This document shows positions 9,603-17,052 of a DNA stretch of 64,000 bases, piece by piece; the first letter of the stretch is position 1, and every line of letters starts with the position of its first letter. Source of the stretch: Vibrio tetraodonis (lineage in GTDB: Bacteria; Pseudomonadota; Gammaproteobacteria; Enterobacterales; Vibrionaceae); the NCBI RefSeq assembly GCF_003350295.1, contig NZ_QLYY01000012.1, positions 124,001 to 188,000 on the forward strand. The letters run 5' to 3'. A program made the position numbers and the translations under genes. The notes beneath the pieces were generated by a model. That model was not told where the DNA came from, searched no databases, and saw only the letters and a list, made by a program, of their open reading frames with translations.

Positions 9603-11306
9603 ATGAATACAAATCAGTCAAAAGACTCAGCAATCAAACCATATTTTACTGTTATTTTAGACCTAGGTTTCTTTCTTATATTGAGTTTTTTGGTCAAAAG
9701 TGCAGCTTTCAATATTACAAGTATTAGTGGAGAAATATTTCCTCATTTCGTAATAGCATTCAAATCATTAGATACCTGGATTGAGGTGCTAAAAGATTTT
9801 CGATTATGGCTCATTTTAGTAGCAGTGGCTATCTACTCAGTTACTAAAAAGCGGCCTGGATCATCAATTCTAAATCAAGCTGCCCATATACTCAGTAGCC
9901 CAATCTGCACTTCGACACTTCACTTTGCCATCTTTCTGATTGGTATATATTTTTCTATTATCTCGTCTGCCGTACATACTTGGATAACAACCGAAAGTAT
10001 TTTAACTTATCGGGAAAGTTTTTCTTACTCCTTAGCTTTATTGTTTATAACGATTACCGTCTTCATTCTGAATCAGTTGGCGATAAATAAGAAAAACAGC
10101 GACACTCAAGATACTCAAGTTGAAGCATATAATGATCGAATTACCCAACTTCAAGAACTAATTCGCTTAGCTCCACCAAATGGCTTTGCCAAAACACTTG
10201 CGGAATATGTTGATGTGGCTGACGATTTCGTTCAGATGGTCGGTAGTGGTCGAAAGGAGATCACTAGCTCTCTAAATTATCTAAAAGCAGAAGCGCCGGA
10301 TAAGTTAGACTTTCATTGGAATCCAACCAAAGGCATCGTAGATCTAAAAGCTAATCTAAATCCTCAAAAAGTGAACGAAGAAAGAGCTAACATAGAGAAG
10401 CACATCCAGTCTTTAAATGATAGAAGCGCAGAAAATGCGAAATACATTAGAGCATTACTGGCTGCTTACGCTAGGCTAGCTGCATTGTTCGACGGTGTTG
10501 AGCCTTCAAGAACAAACAACAATGTTTATCGAGCGAACTTGATGTTGAAATACTCAAGCATAGATAAAACATTACCTGATCTGACAGAGTTTCGCTATAT
10601 ACCAGCAGTGCTAAAGCATCAAGATTCTTCAGGAAATGAAAACTTAAAGGCTAATTCTTTAGGTAACTATCTGACTCTGCATCAGAAGCTATCTGTAGAA
10701 ATCTACACAGACAAGAAAAGCATAACGAAAAAGGTAGAAAACTCTCAGAGTAATACTAATGAGTACGAACCGATTAAGTTTGAGCCAGATTCTGAAATTG
10801 ACGATTTTTCAATACCATATTTTGAGATGACCTCTCAAAAAAAATACAACTGCTTCGGAGCACCAAGAGCCATAGCGGAAGCAGAGTGCCAGTTCATTAA
10901 TGACACTATGAAAGCGATTGAGCATTGGAAAAAGGAAAGTAGTCCACCAGACGAACTAGTTGAAGAAGCAAAAGTACATTTCAGGAGACATAATCGTGCA
11001 AAATCTATTATTTCACTGCCTTTGATGACCAGTAGATACTCTGAAGAACACAAAAAAAATGTTATGGGTGTTGTAAATATCTACAGAGACAAAACAAACT
11101 TGATGATGGGGGATCAATCTAAACAAAAGCAGTTTGAACACATTACAACTCCACTAAACTTTGCGTTAGCTCGCATAGTCTCGCAAGATATAATTGTTAG
11201 ATATAACGCGATTTTTTTGCAGGAAATCTTAGATTCTGTTACGATATCCGACCTTGATTGTGCCATACTTGATGGTGAAGAGAAAAAAGGAGTTGGTCAT
11301 GGGTGA
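9603..11306 (+). CDS. Four-helix membrane protein with cytoplasmic GAF-like domain
   Basis: A 567-aa protein. Hydrophobic segments lie at about residues 14-32, 69-84, 105-125 and 141-162. A long charged, partly coiled-coil cytoplasmic stretch follows (about 170-300). The C-terminal region (about 455-555) has the strand order of a GAF-like sensor: SIISLPLMTS, VMGVVNIYRDK, then FEHITTPLNFALARIV. No enzyme motif is visible. Its last 8 bases overlap the start of a 51-aa gene. Membrane anchor plus sensor-like domain in a defence-type island suggests a signalling or membrane-acting effector, but no described system is recognised. It stands alone on the plus strand with its own AT-rich upstream region. 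Confidence 0.6.
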   Translation: MNTNQSKDSAIKPYFTVILDLGFFLILSFLVKSAAFNITSISGEIFPHFVIAFKSLDTWIEVLKDFRLWLILVAVAIYSVTKKRPGSSILNQAAHILSSPICTSTLHFAIFLIGIYFSIISSAVHTWITTESILTYRESFSYSLALLFITITVFILNQLAINKKNSDTQDTQVEAYNDRITQLQELIRLAPPNGFAKTLAEYVDVADDFVQMVGSGRKEITSSLNYLKAEAPDKLDFHWNPTKGIVDLKANLNPQKVNEERANIEKHIQSLNDRSAENAKYIRALLAAYARLAALFDGVEPSRTNNNVYRANLMLKYSSIDKTLPDLTEFRYIPAVLKHQDSSGNENLKANSLGNYLTLHQKLSVEIYTDKKSITKKVENSQSNTNEYEPIKFEPDSEIDDFSIPYFEMTSQKKYNCFGAPRAIAEAECQFINDTMKAIEHWKKESSPPDELVEEAKVHFRRHNRAKSIISLPLMTSRYSEEHKKNVMGVVNIYRDKTNLMMGDQSKQKQFEHITTPLNFALARIVSQDIIVRYNAIFLQEILDSVTISDLDCAILDGEEKKGVGHG

Positions 11307-11454
11307 GTTTCTACAGTATGCAGATGAAGTGTATGAAGATATTAGAGCTCAAGAAAGCATTGAAAATGAACTATCTCAAATTCTTGAATCAGGTAACATA
11401 ACCTCAGAACAAATAGAACTCATTGCTCATGAGGCAGAGGTTGTACAGCTTTAA
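11299..11454 (+). CDS. 51-aa acidic protein coupled to the membrane GAF-like gene
   Basis: The ATG at 11299 has AAGGAG 5 bases upstream and overlaps the preceding gene by 8 bases, which is strong evidence for real, coupled translation. The product (starting MGEFLQYADEVYEDIRAQES) is acidic and predicted helical. Its middle (NELSQILESGNITSEQIELI) resembles a short helix-turn-helix or docking hairpin, with no catalytic motif. A longer frame from 11254 has no ribosome site. It is probably a partner or regulator of the upstream membrane protein. Confidence 0.7.
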   Translation: MGEFLQYADEVYEDIRAQESIENELSQILESGNITSEQIELIAHEAEVVQL

Positions 11455-11486
11455 TTCTCTTTAGTTGCACACCAGTACAAGTCTAC

Positions 11487-11518
11487 AAGAAGGCGAACAC
11501 ATTAGTGTCCGCCTTCTT
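11487..11518. terminator. Hairpin terminator after the membrane protein/51-aa pair
   Basis: Inverted repeat AAGAAGGCG-x-ACAC / GTGT-x-CGCCTTCTT centred on ATTA, 33 bases after the 51-aa gene. T content after it is modest, but the stem is strong, so termination from either side is plausible. Confidence 0.65.
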
Positions 11519-11553
11519 ACTTGTGGATTACACAAAAAACGAAGATTTTTCAA

Positions 11554-12012
11554 CTAAGACAGTAAACCCTCATCAAGGACTTTTACTGCGCTTATAGCTG
11601 TGTAAATTTCTGAATTCAACAACTCATCCCAGATATCCAAACAAGTAGTGATGGCCTCATCATCTTCATCTTCTGTTGCTTCATCGTAAATACGTTGTAA
11701 CACGCTTAGAAGAGACGATTCGCGGATATGCATATGTCGATGCTTAAACGGCTCATCTTTCTTATCCACTTCAACGATATTTTTGACTAAACCCAATAAA
11801 GAACGACTCAGATCTACGAGCATACCTAGAAAACTTTGTCATATCTTTACGTCATTACGTAAAGTTTTTTCTGTACAACCTAAATGCTCATCTCTTAATA
11901 AAGAAGCCTTGCCAGTGATAGTGTACTCAACAAAATGGGCTCTGTCTTTCTTCCGGTGTTTGATGTCGATGTTTATACAACGCTGTACATCAGACTCGTC
12001 CCAGTGGGCCAT
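11554..12012 (-). pseudogene. Small unknown gene interrupted by an in-frame TGA
   Basis: An ATG at 12012 opens a frame of 57 codons (MAHWDESDVQRCINIDIKHR...) that ends at TGA 11841-11839. The same frame continues after the stop (QSFLG) into an 89-aa frame from ATG 11823 (MLVDLSRSLLGLVKNIVEVD...) ending at 11554. Both halves look protein-like (amphipathic helices, acidic cluster TEDEDDE). The part after the stop resembles the C-terminal helices of a larger protein, but I recognise no family. Options are one gene with a nonsense mutation, or two adjacent small genes. No ribosome site is obvious for the second half. Confidence 0.4.
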
Positions 12013-12315
12013 AACTAGAACAGCTAGCTTTTAAAGATCTCTGATATTTCCCGCTAATTCATCAGATTGAAATAGTGCTTCAACAAATTATCTAGGACAT
12101 GCACCTTTATTAAGCACAAGCTTATTTTCTTAAAGTATTCTCCTTACACTTATCACCCAAATTTATTGGACAACTACACCCGTGATTTAACACCGTCTTA
12201 AAAGGTGTATGTCCCGCATTAAACGCCAGATATTTGGCGTATAAAGAAATGTCTAGTGTATTTTGCTTTAGTGGCTAATCGACCGAAGATGGGCAAAACT
12301 TATTGTTCCGAACTT
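12013..12315. other. Intergenic stretch with two inverted repeats
   Basis: No gene is supported here. Two small palindromes are visible: ACACC-x8-GGTGT around 12190-12209 and ACGCCA-GATATT-TGGCGT around 12222-12240. They could be operators or weak transcript ends for the minus-strand gene that stops at 12316, but neither has a T-run on that strand. Confidence 0.4.
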
Positions 12316-13491
12316 TTAGAGAAAATCGAATATTGAGGCAATTTGACTATGCAAAGAGAAGATAATGAAAAAAACTTCATTTAATGATGCAATAACAAGA
12401 TTAGGTAACAAAACCATAGTTGCTACAAAGATATAGCAAATCCAATTCTTAACCTGGTTCTTCTTTTTTTCAAGTGAGATACTATTTCGGAAGTGTTCGA
12501 GGGCTATCGAATGCTTATCTATCTCTTCTTGTTTCTTACTCTGTATACGCTGAAGTTTTTGTTCTGATACCTCTACTTCACTCTTTAATCTTCGAATGTG
12601 GGCTCTCTCGGAGTTCAACTCATTCAAAAATAACTTTACTTTTGAATCAGACCCTTCAATTTGTTGCTCCCAGAGTCTTTTGTTTTCATGAAAATCACTA
12701 ACCAATTTACGCACTACTTTATGGTGTACCCTTGTAGATATTGGATTAACAATAAGAGTTACGTATATACCTTCTTCAAAGTATGAAATGAGATCACTGA
12801 TATGCTTTTCTATTAATTCAGGGCCCCATAGGCGCTCTTCTTGCCAATCTGGCCTTTCAGCAGGGAACTGACGAAACGTATCATTCTTTATGACTAATTC
12901 GAGTACTGGTATATTGTGAAACATGAAGTCTTCTATCTTGTAAGATTCACAACCGTGCTTGTACTTAACTTCGATAGCCAGCTTGCCCCCCCATTGATCA
13001 TACATTTCATGATCTTCTTCGAAAGTGCAAAGAACATCAGGGTAGTACGTCGCGCTATTGGGTAAGTTCAAGTAAGGCTCTTTCCGTATAGAGGTGAAGT
13101 CAAATTCCAAAGGCTTATGTTTACAGTCACCAACAAATATGAATTTCATGTGCTGCATTCTTGAAAGAGCTTCGACTGCACACTTATGAGTCATAGACTC
13201 GTCATAACCTCTATCAATACCCAACTCAGATTCACCTTTACTGTAACGCTCGAACTGTTTATTTACTGTATGAACTTTAAGCCGATACCTATCATCTGGG
13301 TTAGGATGCAAGCTCATATATTGCCTTCTCTTATGCAGTTTACGATTGTCTTTAGATATTCGTATAGCCTTCTCAATACTAACGAGGCTATGCTCTCCTG
13401 AAATATCATCTTCTTGGTAATAGCCTACGCTACCATCTTCAGAATACAGCTTTACATACGCATTCTTTGGTCTAACACTTTTTAATGACAT
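12316..13491 (-). CDS. PD-(D/E)XK nuclease-like protein with coiled coil and C-terminal membrane anchor
   Basis: A 391-aa protein in three parts. Residues about 95-215 look like a CoiA/restriction-type nuclease core: HKCAVEALSRM helix, YYPDVLCTF with the aspartate, GGKLAIEVKYKH with E-V-K. Residues about 275-350 are a charged coiled coil (RRLKSEVEVSEQKLQRIQSK). Residues about 350-391 form two hydrophobic helices (NWICYIFVATMVLLPNLV and EVFFIIFSLHSQIASIF). The start is preceded by GGGGGTG. A LexA-type operator lies 14-33 bases upstream of the ATG, so SOS control is likely. The coding strand contains a G7 run (GG codons at about 12986) but the frame is intact. It is not a family I can name. Confidence 0.6.
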   Translation of the reverse strand: MSLKSVRPKNAYVKLYSEDGSVGYYQEDDISGEHSLVSIEKAIRISKDNRKLHKRRQYMSLHPNPDDRYRLKVHTVNKQFERYSKGESELGIDRGYDESMTHKCAVEALSRMQHMKFIFVGDCKHKPLEFDFTSIRKEPYLNLPNSATYYPDVLCTFEEDHEMYDQWGGKLAIEVKYKHGCESYKIEDFMFHNIPVLELVIKNDTFRQFPAERPDWQEERLWGPELIEKHISDLISYFEEGIYVTLIVNPISTRVHHKVVRKLVSDFHENKRLWEQQIEGSDSKVKLFLNELNSERAHIRRLKSEVEVSEQKLQRIQSKKQEEIDKHSIALEHFRNSISLEKKKNQVKNWICYIFVATMVLLPNLVIASLNEVFFIIFSLHSQIASIFDFL

Positions 13492-13504
13492 GACACCCCC
13501 AAGG

Positions 13505-13524
13505 AACTGTATACATAAACAGTA
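13505..13524 (-). promoter_or_regulatory. LexA (SOS) box
   Basis: AACTGTATACATAAACAGTA: a full CTGT-N8-ACAG palindrome with an all-but-one A/T core, matching the E. coli/Vibrio LexA consensus. Flanking A/TA bases also fit. It lies immediately upstream of the ATG at 13491, where bound LexA would block transcription of the nuclease-membrane gene. Confidence 0.85.
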
Positions 13525-13764
13525 CCCATATATGTTTCAATTTCAATACTAGGTTTCATTGATGAAGCAAATACATGAATCAAATCTCAAATTTCATAAT
13601 CCATAGTGGTATAACTATCCATAACAACCCAAAAGATAGAGAAGTGTCGTATTCTGAGGTGTTTATATACTGCTTGTGTGGTGGAAATTCACAGTTCATA
13701 AAGTGCCGTTCGCGTTTTACGAACTGAAAAATCACTCTAAGTGAGAGAGTTCTATTGAAGAGAG

Positions 13765-13903
13765 AGTTTTCAACTTAGTTAACCAAACCTGCTGGCTTCA
13801 TTTGCCATTAAGCGGTAGGAGTTTGCAACTTGGTTATTTTTGAGAAGTGTTCCAGATGGCTGATTTAGAAAGCTGGCGAGTTTCCATCTTAGTCATCTGT
13901 GAT
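13765..13903 (-). repeat. Three degenerate 19-bp repeats, right edge of the island
   Basis: AGTTTTCAACTTAGTTAAC (13765-13783), AGTTTGCAACTTGGTTATT (13820-13838) and AGTTTCCATCTTAGTCATC (13879-13897, extended by TGTGAT) are reverse complements, with changes, of the repeats at 3182-3251. The spacing is wider and the copies more diverged than on the left. The whole 13525-13947 stretch otherwise has no gene. Confidence 0.65.
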
Positions 13904-13947
13904 CAGCTAGAGTTCAAATCGAACCGATTGGTTCGACTCATACTACG

Positions 13948-13977
13948 AAAAAAGGTCTAGCTTTCGGCTAGACCTTT
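13948..13977 (-). terminator. Terminator of the periplasmic binding protein gene
   Basis: An 11-bp stem AAAGGTCTAGC / GCTAGACCTTT with a 5-base loop. On the minus strand it is followed by a T-run (A-run at 13948-13953). It lies 30 bases after the stop of the gene ending at 14007. Confidence 0.85.
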
Positions 13978-14006
13978 GTGCTCTTCGGGGCAGTACAAGG
14001 TTTTTG

Positions 14007-14975
14007 TTAATTCATCACACTCCAATGCGATGGCGGCGTTAGACCCCAGCGCTGCATCTCTTTCTCAGAGTATATCGCCCGACCTTGTTCACCAATCCCA
14101 ATAGGAAGGCTATTGGCATCTGCCCCTGCTAAGATTTCGTTCACAAGACCCGCGGCCTGTTTGCCCTGGCTTTCTCCGAACAAAACCACTCCTCCACTGG
14201 TTTTACCCTCTCCCACCGCAAAGTCCCAGAACGCAAACAATGGCGTTTTCGAGTTCTTATTCGTCCATGCTAATATTTCAGAAGCAGGAACGCTGTTACC
14301 ACTCTTATCGACTAAGGTTTGGTATAAACCGATGATAATCAAAGAAATACCGTCGTCCTGAGCGCTACTTATCTTCCTCTGCCACTCTTCTTTAGTACCT
14401 ATCAGAAGGATATCTGCTTCGACTTTTAAGTTTCTCTCAATTAGCTCATATTGCTTCTTAATATGCTTAGCCGCTTCTTTGGAGGTAATTCCTGAGTCAA
14501 ACATAATCCTAAATTTGTGTTTTTGCTTAGGCAGCATTTGGCTGAGATCTCGAATATTTTTTACAAATAACGGCAGCTCAAGTACGCCTGTGACTTTTGC
14601 TTGGCCTTTGTACTTTCTTAAAAGTGCGCGAGGGTTCGAGTTAATACCTAAAAAGACTATCGAAATCGGCTCCTGATAGAGCTTAGGCAGCATGTATTTC
14701 AACGCATTATCGTCACCTAGAATGACAACACTTGGTTTTAGTTCGTTATAATATTCAAACGCTTCATTAGCCTTAGTCTCAAATTGTTCGACAGGGATTC
14801 GTTTTGTATCCATTTGAAAGCTATGTAACTGCGCAGAAGATGATATAGTGTCCTTGATACCTTTTATGTAGCTGACATCCCATGGAAATTCAGCATGATA
14901 GCTCTGTATTAATAAAACTTTCTCTGCTTGTGCACTTCCTGTTAACAAGAGCAAGCAGAATACTAATGCTCTCAT
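14007..14975 (-). CDS. Periplasmic ABC_sub_bind-family binding protein, sensor partner
   Basis: The ATG at 14975 has GGAGG 5 bases upstream. The 322-aa product starts with a clear signal peptide (RALVFCLLLLTGSAQA, cleavage before EKVLL). The body has the two-lobe pattern of the ABC_sub_bind family: KPSVVILGDDNALKYMLPK and ISIVFLGINSNPR in lobe one, FRIMFDSGITSKEAA at the hinge, PLFAFWDFAVGEGKTSGGVV near the end. No permease or ATPase is beside it. It is divergent from a histidine kinase (128 bases between starts), so it probably presents a ligand to the kinase in the periplasm. The ligand is unknown. Confidence 0.8.
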   Translation of the reverse strand: MRALVFCLLLLTGSAQAEKVLLIQSYHAEFPWDVSYIKGIKDTISSSAQLHSFQMDTKRIPVEQFETKANEAFEYYNELKPSVVILGDDNALKYMLPKLYQEPISIVFLGINSNPRALLRKYKGQAKVTGVLELPLFVKNIRDLSQMLPKQKHKFRIMFDSGITSKEAAKHIKKQYELIERNLKVEADILLIGTKEEWQRKISSAQDDGISLIIIGLYQTLVDKSGNSVPASEILAWTNKNSKTPLFAFWDFAVGEGKTSGGVVLFGESQGKQAAGLVNEILAGADANSLPIGIGEQGRAIYSEKEMQRWGLTPPSHWSVMN

Positions 14976-15102
14976 AAGCGCCTCCGGCAAAGGTTAAACA
15001 CTTATTTAGTTTAGATTGATGCCTGCATTTGCGAAATTATATTCTTGATAAAAACCAATAACTGCAAGCTATACTCAATTGAAAACACCACCTTTGAGTA
15101 TT

Positions 15103-17037
15103 ATGAGCCGAAGCAAAAATGTTGATGAGAGTATTAACAACCCGTTTCAAAGCCGCATAGGACGGCGCATCATCTTGTTGATGGTGACACTAAGTAGTTT
15201 TGTCACTTTATTCACCACAATATTGCAACTTTCTTGGGACTACAAAAAAGAATTTAATGATGTCGAGCAACGACATATCGAGATACGTGATGTCCATGCT
15301 GGGCTGCTAGCATCGTCATTGTGGTCGTTCGACTTAGCTGTATTGCAGGAAAGACTCGATGGTCTTGTTAATTTGCCGAAAATTGATTACCTAGAGGTTC
15401 AATCGGGAAACTACACTTTCGATTCAGGAAAACAAGCAACGGATAATGTTGTACATGAAACATTTTCTTTGACCTATCGAGACCCAGAAGATGGGCATTC
15501 TGAAGAAATCGGTACCATCTATGTCGAGTCAAATGCTCAAGAAATATACGACTACCTTCTTCACCAATTTATATCGACATTAGTACTTAATGCCCTTAAA
15601 ACCACTCTTGTCTGTTCAATTATGCTGTTAATCTTTCACGCAAGTGTGAACAGACGAATATTTCAAATCGCGCAATATCTTCGCGCTTTCAATCCCAGAC
15701 ATCCAAGCAAGCCATTGGTTTTAATTAAAAAGCGTTGGATATCAGAAAAAGATGATGAGCTAGACTGGCTAGGAGAAGGAGCAAACAAGATCAGCAGTAA
15801 CATTACACTGCTTTATAACAATATTAAAGAAGAGCAGGATAGGCTCGCCGACTTTACCAATGTATCTTCGGACTGGTTATGGGAAACAAACGAGCTTGGG
15901 CAACTCACCTACTGCTCAGATGCGATGAAAGGAGCCTTGTCTCTTGTTGCCGTGCATGGAGTCTGCTTAGCTGACGTAGAAGCCCTTGAAGGGGCTGACC
16001 AACTACATCAAGCAGTAGCGAGACGCAACGACTTTAACCAAATCGAAGAAAGTATTACCCTAAATAGTATTACTCTGCACCTACTCTTCCAAGCCACTGC
16101 TCGATATGAAAAGAGTAAGTTTCTGGGCTTTCGAGGCACTGCTATCAATATAACAGAGCTAAAGCTTACTCAAATTGAGCTAGAAGAGCTCAATCAAAAC
16201 TTAGAGCGCATGGTTGCTTCAAGGACACTCGATCTCAAACAAAGTATGGAGCAATTGCAGGATGCTCAAGATAAACTCGTAGAGTCAGAAAAGCTCGCCG
16301 CTTTAGGTGGATTGGTGGCTGGGGTAGCACATGAGGTCAATACCCCATTGGGTATTGCGGTAACAGCGACTTCTGTTATTCGAGATGTAACTAGTGAGCT
16401 GAATGCTGCATTTGCGTCACAAACCTTAACAAGCACCCAATTTGAATCTTTAATGAAACGTATGTCAGACAGTAGCCAAATGCTTGAACACAACTTAAAC
16501 CGAGCAGCCCAATTAGTCAGAGATTTCAAGCAAACAGCAGTCGATCAGGTTTCCGAAGCTCGTTCTCAATTTAATGTTTCACAAGTTATTGAAGCTTTAC
16601 TAGCAAGCCTTCATCCAGAGACTCGGAAAGTACCTGTCAGCCCAACTTTGGAGGGAGACAAGGCTATCGTAATGAATAGCCTGCCTGGCGTATTAACACA
16701 AATCATTTCAAACCTAGTAATGAACAGTATTAATCATGCTTTCGAAAGCCAACCTACGGCAGAAATCTCTATCAAGTTTTACCAAGAGGAAGATATGATT
16801 ATCTTCGAATATCGCGATAATGGTGGCGGTGTAGAAGAAGCACTACACCAGAAAATATTTGAACCTTTCTATACCAGTAAAAGAGGGTTGGGCGGCTCCG
16901 GGCTTGGTTTGAACCTAGTGTTTAACCTCGTTCACCAAAAACTCAAGGGAGAGCTGGAGTTCAGCTCTGAAGTAGGACATGGAGTGTTTTTTAAACTAAG
17001 AATACCCCTAAATTTGCCCCTAGAGGTAGCGAGCTGA
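15103..17037 (+). CDS. Membrane sensor histidine kinase
   Basis: A 644-aa protein from the ATG at 15103 (a TTG at 15079 in frame is an alternative; neither has a strong ribosome site). TM helices lie at about 20-42 and 165-187, around a periplasmic domain of about 120 residues. A PAS-like domain (about 245-360, DWLWETNELGQLTYCS) and a coiled coil follow. The HisKA box GLVAGVAHEVNTPLG has the phospho-accepting H410. The ATPase domain shows N (NLVMNSINHAF), DNGGG, FEPFYTSKRG and GSGLGLNLV. There is no receiver domain in the chain. Its likely output is the convergent HD-GYP response regulator 15 bases away, and its likely input the divergent binding protein. Confidence 0.92.
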   Translation: MSRSKNVDESINNPFQSRIGRRIILLMVTLSSFVTLFTTILQLSWDYKKEFNDVEQRHIEIRDVHAGLLASSLWSFDLAVLQERLDGLVNLPKIDYLEVQSGNYTFDSGKQATDNVVHETFSLTYRDPEDGHSEEIGTIYVESNAQEIYDYLLHQFISTLVLNALKTTLVCSIMLLIFHASVNRRIFQIAQYLRAFNPRHPSKPLVLIKKRWISEKDDELDWLGEGANKISSNITLLYNNIKEEQDRLADFTNVSSDWLWETNELGQLTYCSDAMKGALSLVAVHGVCLADVEALEGADQLHQAVARRNDFNQIEESITLNSITLHLLFQATARYEKSKFLGFRGTAINITELKLTQIELEELNQNLERMVASRTLDLKQSMEQLQDAQDKLVESEKLAALGGLVAGVAHEVNTPLGIAVTATSVIRDVTSELNAAFASQTLTSTQFESLMKRMSDSSQMLEHNLNRAAQLVRDFKQTAVDQVSEARSQFNVSQVIEALLASLHPETRKVPVSPTLEGDKAIVMNSLPGVLTQIISNLVMNSINHAFESQPTAEISIKFYQEEDMIIFEYRDNGGGVEEALHQKIFEPFYTSKRGLGGSGLGLNLVFNLVHQKLKGELEFSSEVGHGVFFKLRIPLNLPLEVAS

Positions 17038-17052
17038 TTCGAAAAACAACTC

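Noticed and set aside
13910..13940. tRNA-like GTTCAAATC and GGTTCGACTC sequences at the island edge
   Set aside because: No cloverleaf, acceptor stem or anticodon arm can be formed around them; they are explained by the CGAACC/GGTTCG hairpin.
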